DNA of 64,000 nucleotides, from assembly GCA_030765065.1 (NCBI GenBank), contig CM060989.1:62014001-62078000 (forward strand), read 5' to 3'. Under the pieces are notes generated by a model. That model saw only the letters and a list, made by a program, of their open reading frames with translations, was not told the DNA's origin and did no database searches. Source of the stretch: Deroplatys truncata (lineage: Eukaryota; Arthropoda; Insecta; Mantodea; Mantidae). Positions 56,518 through 64,000 of this stretch are shown in pieces. The translations under genes and the position numbers were made by a program. How positions within the stretch are numbered: position 1 is the stretch's first letter; every line of letters begins with the position of its first letter.

Positions 56518-57629
56518 TTTTTTTGTTCTATTTTATTTTACGTCGCTTTAACTCATTTGGTTATATCGCTATGGATCTGTTGGTGCATAACTCTTAGAAC
56601 GATATGTAACAGTTAGCCTTCTAGGTCTTATCCCTGTAACCACCCGCTCCGTCACGTGTCACAGAGACCCTAGCGCATAGCTACCGAATCTTCTGCTTTC
56701 GTGCCGTGCAGACAGCATTAGGGTGCCGTCCAGTCCAACCACCGCCCCCATATAAAGGCGGACAGTTAGCTTTCTAGGTCTCATCCCTGTAACCACCTGC
56801 TTCATGCCCTGCAGATGTCATTAGGGTCCCGTCCAGTCCAACCGCCGCCCCCATATAAAGGCGGAAAGTTAGCCTTCTAGGTCTCATCCCTGTGACCACC
56901 TGCTTCATGCCGTGCAGATGGCATTAGGGTGCCGTCCAGTCTAACCGCCGCCCTCGCACAGAAAGGCGGACAGTTAGCCTTCTAGGTCTCATCCCTGTAA
57001 CCACCTGCTTCATGCCGTGCAGATGGCATTAGGGTGCCGTTCCGTCTAACCGCCGTCCTCACACAGAAAGGCGGATAGTTAGCCTTCTAGGTCTCATCCC
57101 TGTAACCACCTGCTTCATGCCGTACAGATGGCATTAGGGTGCCGTCCCGTCTAACCCGCCGCCCTCACACAGAAAGGCGGGCAGTTAGCCTTCTAGGTCT
57201 CATCACTGTAACCACCTGCTTCATGCCGTGCAGATGGCATTAGGGTGCCGTCCCGTCTAACCGCCGTCCTCACACAGAAAGGGGACAGTTAGCCTTCTAG
57301 GTCTCATCCTTGGAAATGCCATATTGCTTCGTCACGTGCCCACAGTGACCCCCAGCGCATGGCAGCCGTATCTTCTGCTTCATGCCGTGCAGATGGCGTT
57401 AGGGTGCCGTCCAGTCTAACTGCTTACATTGTCTGTGCATAGATGGCATAACATTCGCTATTACAACTTATTTTTCATTTTACTATTGTTTTAGACTTAA
57501 GATGGAACTTTGGGTCGTGGTATTAAATATCCAATCCGGTATTTACCTTGGCGACTGAGGACAACCACGAAAAAGCCTCAGACAGATTCGTCGACCCACG
57601 GGATTTGAACCCGGGACCTCCCGAATACG
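56518..57629 (-). repeat. SINE-V copy 3 with an expanded internal tandem array
   Basis: Minus-sense. The right end has box B (GTCCCGGGTTCAAATCCCGT), then TTTTTCGTGGTTGTCCTCAG, TTAAGTCTAAAACAATAG and AATAAGTTGTAATAGCG. The centre is seven copies of a 104-106 bp unit. The left end gives the tail GTTAAAGCGACGTAAAATAA. It joins a tRNA head, a VNTR and a LINE-like tail in one transcription unit, comparable in layout to primate SVA elements. Confidence 0.85.
56600..57425 (-). repeat. ~105-bp tandem repeat inside SINE-V
   Basis: TTAGCCTTCTAGGTCTCATC recurs at 56613, 56766, 56870, 56974, 57079, 57185 and 57289. The five middle intervals are 104-106 bp. The first and last units are longer because they keep a segment (CACGTG...GCGCATGGCAGCC type) lost from the middle ones. 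Confidence 0.93.
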
Positions 57630-58289
57630 ATTGAAGTTATCAGTAAGAGCTAAAAATAAAAGTGAAAATCATGTGTTAATTAATAAAAGTTATAATATCA
57701 TTATTACCATCTTTATTATTATTGAAGGTGAAAGTGGGGTTTTTAAAGTGGAAATGTGATACAGGAAATACGAATTAATTTGCAGCGAAACAAAAGACGT
57801 CTTTAATAAAGTAAATAAAAGTATGCATCCATAAATAAGATTTACTAGCAAATGAAAAAGTCTTAAATGAGAAAAAAGAAGAAAAAAACTATATAGTCTT
57901 ATTGAAATAAAAGATAATTGAAGTAATTAATGTGAATATCAAATGGATTGATACTGAAAAATAAATAAAATATAATAAGAGGAATTTAATGTAATAATCA
58001 TTTAATATTGTTGGTATAAGAGTTAAAGAGATCAAGACTATCTCAGGGCGCCGTTAAATAAGGAGGAGGGGGAGGGGAAGAAAAAGAAGCAGAATTTTTC
58101 AACAAATTCTTTCCTTAATATTAGTATAGATGTCTAGGGAAAATATAAGCTATGCACGCCTAAGAACTTAGCATAAGCTGAGGGAGACAGACTAAATGGT
58201 GAATAACGAGTTAGTTCCCTACATAAAATAATACACTTATTTATTTATTTAAAGATCCTAAAGGGCCTAGAGGCTCGCAATGAGGGACT
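57630..58289. other. AT-rich spacer
   Basis: No recognised gene or repeat. The phrase CTAAAGGGCCTAGAGGCTCG (about 58258) may be the edge of an unidentified dispersed repeat. Confidence 0.4.
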
Positions 58290-58498
58290 AAATTGAGTTT
58301 TATTTATGGATGCTTTTTAACTGCTGTGGCCCTTAGCGCCCCATTCTATATTGGGCGTGAAAGAGCGGTAACTTTGCTCAGAGGCCTCTTTATCGGGCTT
58401 GAGGTTCTTTTACGTGCCGAAAATCGACCATCGCCCTCGAACCCGCGACTTCGGGAACTAGAGGCTAGCATGGTAACCACAACACCACGGAGGACGAC
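58290..58498 (-). repeat. SINE-P copy 7, internally deleted
   Basis: Both ends of SINE-P are present but about 80 bp between the GTGCCG and the CATCGCCCTC segments are missing. Lies 170 bp upstream of the protamine-like exon. Confidence 0.87.
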
Positions 58499-58670
58499 TT
58501 GCAATGCGGAACAGTCAGATATATACATTTGGTAGTGCTCTGATAATAAACAAACTTCAACAACTGCCTAGCCATAGCAACGTTTATATCGTAGAACAAA
58601 CAAAATTTTCTGTGGCATAATTCTCTTGAAATAACTCGATTTTTATAAATTTATTTTTTGTATTTAACAT

Positions 58671-58892
58671 ATGGCTAGGCGTTCATCGTGTAGAAGACGG
58701 AGAAGGTCCTGTTCCAGACGAAGAAAAAGATTACATGGACGCAGTTCACCGTTTTTCTATTTCCTTAAACATTACCGAAAATGTATGCCCGGCCGTTCTA
58801 TGACGGTAGTCGCAAGAGCTGCAGCACGGAAGTGGAATAGCATGAGCTCTGTAGAGAAATGTAAATACAACAGACTGATGGCAAGAAGCGGG
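58671..58892 (+). CDS. Protamine-like sperm chromatin protein, first exon
   Basis: The frame opens with MARRSSCRRRRRSCSRRRKR, an arginine/serine/cysteine-rich basic tail. It then reads SPFFYFLKHYRKCMPGRSM and ARAAARKWNSMSSVEKCKY. The second block has the HMG-box-like pattern (FxxFLxxYR...A...W..MS..EK..Y) of insect protamine and MST-HMG-box proteins, which replace histones in sperm nuclei. The cysteines could form cross-links as in other protamines. The start is the first ATG after an AT-rich leader. GTAAGAG at 58892-58898 is a strong splice donor one base before an in-frame TAA, so the exon probably ends at 58891 or the protein stops at 74 residues. The expected downstream exon is not visible; a pogo-like element occupies the next 1.9 kb. 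No stops or repeats interrupt it, so it is the best host-gene candidate. Confidence 0.68.
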
Positions 58893-59420
58893 TAAGAGTA
58901 ATCACAATAGTAATTTTACGTGAAGAGTGAATTGGGTCAGAATTCCTAGCGTTGTTTCTAGTTTCATTACATTTAGTTTTAAAGAACTCATTTGGAAATA
59001 TCGTACAATATTCCCAAAGGCTCGGAATACTCAAAAAACACAGATAGGGTAATTCCGGGAGAGATGGACCCCCTTTTCTGAATTGCCCATATTTATTTTA
59101 TTTTTAGTAAAAGTGGTTAAAATGGTAGTACGTTATGATTTTGGTGCCATCAATAAACAATATATAGCTGTATACATGCAAAATACGTATTAACAGACTT
59201 GTGAAATATGAACAAAAAAATTACACAAATGGTCCATCTAACCCGTAGTACCCGGGTTAGATGGACCATGGTATATGGGAGAGATGGACCTGCATAAAAT
59301 AGGAGGAGAATTAAATGATACATTCGTAATTAGTACTTATTGGTATATTGTAAATCATTTATCATGTAGAACAAACATTTGTTATTTTGCTGAGTTCATT
59401 TTGGAGTATGTTTTTTAGAA

Positions 59421-60113
59421 TTACTCTCTCCTCCCACATAAGTCGCACTTGATGCCGTATTTGGTGCAGTTCTCATGAAGTCAATGGGAACACATTGGGC
59501 ATTGGATCCAGTCTTCATTGCTTTTGGTTGCGTTGTAGTCATCTCCGCACCCAGCACATTCATTTTCATTCCACTCTTCAAGATCATCGTCACTGTCATT
59601 GCATACAACATCATCGTTTAGGGACTCTTCGGAATCAGAATTGTCGCTCCCTCTTCTTCTGGTTCTTGGCCTCTTAGTTTTAGATACATTAGATTTTCCA
59701 TTAGGTCTACTCTTCTTAGCTTTCCAAAGGTTAACATTCCCCTTTGAATTCGGTATCTTGGAAACACTTGCTGCTTTACCACTTAGAGTAGCTTTCTTCT
59801 TCAAAGTTGCTATTGGGGAAATGTCATTAAGGAGTTTACTTGGTGTTGGTATTTGGGTCTCCTTGTCTACCTGAGTTTCATTAGGGGAATTATTTTCCAC
59901 GTAGTAGGTCCCAGGAACTGACGAGAAATCATGAGTTTGAGGAATGATCATGTGGAACTTTAAGCATCAGTCAAAGGTAAATAATTTGAAATATCTAGCA
60001 CCTTCGTTGATTCCCATAAGTTGCTTTTTTACTGCATCCACAGCCTTCTGTAAGTGGTCTACGCTCCAAAATCCTCTTGTAGAGCCCTGTTTCCTTTTGT
60101 AGGTGGTTGGCAT
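59421..60113 (-). pseudogene. Pogo-type transposase: N- and C-terminal ends joined, DDE core missing
   Basis: One continuous frame of 231 codons with two TGA stops (59967-59969 and 59478-59480). The start MPTTYKRKQGSTRGFWSVDH is followed by LQKAVDAVKKQLMGINEGAR, the pipsqueak/CENP-B-type HTH that begins pogo transposases. Directly after ARYF the frame jumps to the C-terminal tail: IIPQTHDFSSV, a KKSRP basic, low-complexity linker and an acidic stretch. It ends with a zinc-knuckle, CAGCGDDYN, DWIQCPMCSH, LHENCTKYGIKCDLC. The second TGA replaces a tryptophan expected in that finger. Catalytic residues are absent because of an internal deletion of roughly 1 kb. Intact pogo proteins are about 450-700 residues. 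Confidence 0.84.
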
Positions 60114-60123
60114 TCCTCTGAAA

Positions 60124-60129
60124 ATAATG

Positions 60130-60184
<55 letters not shown>
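60124..60184 (+). repeat. (AAT)n microsatellite
   Basis: About 20 uninterrupted trinucleotide units inside the pogo-like element, immediately upstream of the transposase start on its strand. Confidence 0.97.
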
Positions 60185-60754
60185 GGCATCTATCTCTATT
60201 TCTCCTTTTATAAACTATTTATCCATACTCACACTATATATACATGCATATGTATGTATATCTATGCCATTAGTCAATAAGTAGACAAATGTTGGTTTAT
60301 ATATTACACTATAACCACTAACGTTTTACCAAAAAAGGATTGTATAAAAATTAAAGTTATAAAAAATATGGTCCATCTCTCGAGTGAGGACGTGGTCCAA
60401 CTCTCCCGAATGTCAGGGAGAGATGGACCAGCCTGCCTTTTTGCATCGCTTGGGGCCAGCGTCACCAGAACTGGCCATAGGGGTACATTTACTTGTTTTA
60501 CGCTTCCTAAGAAGCTTTGGTAAAAGTGTGATATCAAATACTGTGTATAATACCTAACTATATAAATAGTGAAAAAAAATGTACATACCTGATTTTAGTT
60601 ATGCGGTATATAAAGTGAAATGCTTCAACAAATCAAGACGAAAATAACAGTCACACATTCACATCTGCCATTAGCAGGAGACACTACCGCTAACTCGCTC
60701 TAATGGCCGGTTCGAAAAATAATTAACTGGTCCATCTCTCCCGGAATTACCCTA

Positions 60755-61020
60755 TCTCTTACTATTTTATTCCAAAACACATATATATTCTAACACGTTT
60801 TCCAATACAAATTATGAATGCATATAACAGGAACAACGATTTAATGAACAAATCACAATGTTTTAAAGTTGTTCATTACAAACCATTGCTTACTAAATAT
60901 TACAGGCTGACGTATTCTCGTTTCTGATCGGATGCCTGGACTATTTGCATTTACTGCCGCTAGGACCGCCCGATCACATCTGAAGTTGGAAAAGCTGTGA
61001 ATAGGGGAATTGTCAGAGTG
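60755..61020. other. Unassigned spacer
   Basis: No recognised feature between the pogo-like element and the duplicated block. Confidence 0.4.
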
Positions 61021-61414
61021 ATTGGGGTAAATTACGTTACGTTGGTCTTAAAACGCGATGAAACTGATGTCGTACTTCTAAAGATGTTACTCTGTCATCC
61101 TCTAGCTCCAACATAATGCTGGCATCATATGATTAACAAATACCGCCAAACGCATACAGCTTGCGCTCCTAATTGCTTTTTGGGTGGTTTATTAGTTTTT
61201 TGTTTCTTTACGGGAGGTTAGGTTAGGGTTAGTTTTTTTTTTATTGAAGCTTACTTTAATTAGCTACCAGTGGTTAGACTAAAGCCTCGCTTGCGTTCCT
61301 AAGCTTAGGTTTCTGATTCACGGTAGGTTAGGTTAGGGTTAGTCGGTAAACTGCATTACGTTGGTCTTTAAAAAAAACGATGAAACTGATGTCCTACTTC
61401 TCCTACAAAATTGA

Positions 61415-61694
61415 AATTGAGTTTTATTTGTGGACGCTCTTTAACTACTATGGTTCTTAGCGTACCATTCTATATTGGGCGTGAAACACCGGTAATTTTG
61501 CTCAGAGGCCTCTTTATCAGGCTTGAGGTTCTTTTACGTGCCGTAAATGTACGACGCGGGGTCACCGGCTATACTTCCCATCCAAAGGATGATAAGGATT
61601 TTTACGCCCGAAAAAATCCATCGCACTCCGCCGGGTTTGAACCCGCGACCTTGGGAACCAGAGGCTAGCACGGTACCACTAGTCCACGGTGGAC
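61415..61694 (-). repeat. SINE-P copy 8
   Basis: Full minus-sense copy inserted in the second member of the 61-kb duplication. Box B CCGCCGGGTTTGAACCCGCG (as read on plus) is well conserved. Confidence 0.9.
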
Positions 61695-61960
61695 GGATAT
61701 TACTTTATGTCATCCTCTAGCTCCAACACAATGCTGGCAACATATGAATAACAAATACCCCCAAAGCCAGTGAGATACCGCCTACGCAACGTGCGTTCCT
61801 GATTACTTTTTTATTTTAGGTTTATTAGTCTTTTACATTTCTGATTCACGGGAGGTTAGGTTAGGTTTATTTTTTATATAAGCTTAGGTTTCTGATTCAC
61901 GGGAGGTTAGGTTTAGTTTTTTATATAAGCTTAGGTTTCTGATTTACGGAAGGTTAGGTC

Positions 61961-61965
<5 letters not shown>

Positions 61966-62009
<44 letters not shown>
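61966..62009 (+). repeat. (AT)n microsatellite
   Basis: About 22 AT units in the TTAGG-motif block. Confidence 0.97.
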
Positions 62010-62011
<2 letters not shown>

Positions 62012-62037
62012 CTTAGGTTTCTGATTCACGGGAGGTT

Positions 62038-62294
62038 AGCTAGCCTCTAGTTCCCGAGGTCACGGATTCAAACCCGGCGGAGGGCGATGGATGGAGGTGT
62101 AAAAATCCTTAGCATGGCTTCTTTTGGAAGGGAAGCAAAGTCCGTGGTCTCGTGTCGTAGATTTACGGCACGTAAAAGAACCTCAAGACTGATAGAGACC
62201 TCTGAGCAAAATTACCGGTCTTTCACTCCCAATATAGAATGGGACGCTAAGAACCACAGCATTAAAGAGCGTCCATAAATAAAACTCAATTTAA
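62038..62294 (+). repeat. SINE-P copy 9
   Basis: Plus-sense from CTAGCCTCTAGTTCCCGAGG to GAGCGTCCATAAATAAAACT. First 20 bp of the tRNA head are missing. It sits inside a GGGAGGTTAG motif. Confidence 0.88.
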
Positions 62295-62371
62295 TTTTAA
62301 CGGAAGGTTAGGTTAGATTTAGTTTTTTATACATAATCTTAGGTTCCTGATTCACGGGAGGTTAGGTTTAT

Positions 62372-62376
<5 letters not shown>

Positions 62377-62413
<37 letters not shown>
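62377..62413 (+). repeat. (AT)n microsatellite
   Basis: About 18 AT units following GGGAGGTTAGGTTTATTTT, the same context as the tract at 61966. Confidence 0.97.
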
Positions 62414-62417
<4 letters not shown>

Positions 62418-63462
62418 TTTAGGTTACTAATGTAGCTGTAAGTTCTCCATGCCTAATTGCTCTCTCAGTACCATAGATATTGTATTTTCTCATCTTCCGC
62501 AAGCCATTTTGTTTCCTGTAATGCATTGCGTTTATATCAGCGGTAAAAGAAAATGAAGAAGTAAGAGCACATCGCTTATTCCGCGGATTTCATTTGTCAT
62601 TTAGTTTGGCAGTTCCCATTGTGCATGTGCAATAGCGACAAGATGACCACGTTCGTTGTCTTCACACCGTAATTTTGCTATAAAAGTAAAACACCTAAAA
62701 CGGACGGGCAGGTGGGCACCAGCTATAGAACGGGCAACTACTCCTAAAATCCAATCCTAAGGTAATTTATTCCTTTCCTTTGGTTTTTATGAACGTTTTC
62801 AATGAAGACCAAAGCAATGCAGAAAAGCCTCAGTTGTTTATATATAAGCTTACTTTAATGAGCTACCAGTTGTTACAAAAGCACGCGAGCGAAGCGAGCG
62901 TGCATTTCTAAGCTTCGGTTTTTGATTTACGGGAGGTTAACATACATCCCACATATACACTTCGTTGATAATTCCATGCTATACTAGTAACTACTGCAGT
63001 TGTAGATTCTCCACACCTAATTGCTCTCCCACTACCATGTATATAGTATTTTCACATCCTCCGCAAGCCATTTTTTTTCTTTGATGCATTGTCAATAACA
63101 TTGAATTGGATTTATATTAGCGGCAAAAGAAAATTAAAAATGCATCGCTTATTCCGCGGATTTCACTTTTCATTTAGGTTGACAGTTCCCGTTGCGCATG
63201 TGATATAACGACAAGATGGCCACGATTGTTGTCTTCACACTGTAATTTTGCTATAAAAGTAGAACATGTAAAACAGGCGGGCAGATGGGCACCTAATGTC
63301 TGGTCTTTTCTAGTTTCAGAGTTCGAATACTTATAGCAATATAGAATATAACCGATTCATAGTAGCCAATTCTGACACATTACATTTCTAGCTAGAATCT
63401 TTTCTGTTTACCGAAGATGACTGCACTAACAGAGTTCTTGTAATGTAGCATACCAAGAGCAA

Positions 63463-63946
63463 GACTGAGCGGGATGGCTCAGGCGGCAACGTCTGTAACC
63501 CGTATTCGGGAGGTCCCAGGTTCGATTCCCGGTGACCGCCCATTGGACACTGAAGTTTTTCGTGGTTTTCCCGATCGCCTAGGCGAATGCCGGAAAGGTG
63601 TATGCTACCACAATTTCTCCTTTGCCCCATTTCATCTCTCCCTTTAACGTTTCAGGTGTGTCTTCGGGTCCTGCAGTGCTGGCGGTGTGGGGCAGATGAC
63701 GTAATTGCTTGCGAATTGGAAATATTTCTCCCCATGAGTGCCAGGGTGCGTTGTCCCGCCCGTTAGGGTCGTTTCGCCGTCCTCTCTCGGAATTCTTCGC
63801 TTCTACTGGTGCGCGGGTGTTCAAAATGGAAATATTAGGGACTTCTGCGCGTCTCTGCAGGCCTGTCTGCCTTAAGGGGCGTGTAGCCACAATAGATCAA
63901 GCTGGTCGCAGTGGCGAGGTGTCCCCCTCCGGTAAATACATCCTAC
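63463..63946 (+). repeat. SINE-Q copy 2, ~485 bp
   Basis: Head GAGCGGGATGGCTCAGGCGG (box A region), box B CCCAGGTTCGATTCCCGG, then CGTGGTTTTCCCGATCGCC. Body and tail are as in copy 1, ending GGTAAATACATCCTAC. Box A and box B are better preserved than in copy 1, so this copy is probably younger. Confidence 0.92.
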
Positions 63947-64000
63947 AACCTAAAAAGGGTAAGAGGATTGTCTTCAGATTTAGGGCATTTCTCCGTGTAT

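Larger units (their letters stand above)
59047..60752 (-). mobile_element. Internally deleted pogo/Tigger-like transposon, 1.7 kb
   Basis: Perfect 24-bp TIRs begin GGGTAATTCCGGGAGAGATG, followed by GACC, with TA at 59045-59046 and 60753-60754. Motifs AGAGATGGACC or its complement recur inside both ends (about 59231, 59255, 59278, 60370, 60418), as subterminal transposase sites. The element keeps the first and last parts of a transposase on the minus strand but not the DDE core, so it is non-autonomous. Confidence 0.88.
61021..63300. repeat. Segmentally duplicated block with TTAGG-like motifs
   Basis: Segment 61060-61345 recurs at 61378-61870 (CATCCTCTAGCTCCAACA, AATGCTGGCA); the second copy is interrupted by SINE-P. 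Segment 62440-62720 recurs at 63000-63295 (TTATTCCGCGGATTTCA, GTTGTCTTCACAC, TTTTGCTATAAAAGTA). Between them GGGAGGTTAGGTTAG-type motifs occur about nine times with AAGCTTAGGTTTCTGATTCA. No gene is visible. Confidence 0.75.

Overview
This window looks like gene-poor, repeat-dominated DNA from an arthropod, most likely an insect. The evidence is mariner (DD34D) and Tc1 (DD34E) elements, several tRNA-headed SINE families, a pogo-like element, TTAGG-type motifs, and an exon for an insect-style protamine/HMG-box sperm protein. The SINE heads and the long mariner-rich intergenic style remind me of hemimetabolous insects such as cockroaches or termites, but that is only an impression. There is no bacterial-style gene organisation, no true tRNA or rRNA gene, and no CRISPR array. 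Almost every ORF longer than 60 codons is a transposase fragment, a satellite frame or a SINE frame.

Layout: 0.4-1.7 kb is a complete but broken mariner. 2.9-3.9 and 16.5-18.3 kb are two copies of an LTR-leader-like repeat. 5.8-12.2 kb is a 6.4-kb minisatellite of about 24 bp period. 12.8-15.3 kb is a second mariner carrying a nearly intact Tc1 element. 17-21 kb mixes a 0.85-kb A-tract-inserting repeat (called family A) with a LINE 3' remnant. 21.6-23.1 kb has a THAP-domain exon fragment and a hAT-type MITE. 24.9-29.3 kb is a Russian-doll nest of family A copies. 29.3-33.1 kb has a deleted mariner of another lineage and a large mariner-derived palindrome. 33.3-38.9 and 42.5-49 kb hold more family A and diverged family B copies, SINEs and nested insertions. 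39-40.2 and 51.4-52.7 kb are two more mariners. 56.5-57.6 kb is a SINE with an internal 105-bp tandem array. 58.67 kb carries the only convincing host exon. 59.0-60.75 kb is an internally deleted pogo/Tigger-like element. 61-63.3 kb is a duplicated block rich in TTAGG-like motifs and AT microsatellites.

The main biological result is family A. At least ten long copies end in the same two termini and are always flanked by A-tracts. Uninterrupted homologues at several sites show clean insertion. Copies have inserted into each other's internal A-tracts three or more times. The family has 12-bp subterminal inverted repeats, a terminal stem-loop and a CA/GT microsatellite core, with no coding capacity. 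This matches the architecture known for Helentron-associated elements (DINE-1/HINE) better than a TIR transposon or a SINE. That assignment is an inference. Nested insertions give a relative chronology: SINE-V, family B and the LTR-like repeat are older than family A and SINE-P; the mariner at 12.8 kb is older than the Tc1 inside it; the 24-bp satellite predates a SINE-P copy within it.

Coordinates of repeat edges are by eye and may be off by several bases. Strand for family A and B is given in the direction TCTGATG...GAGAAAGT.
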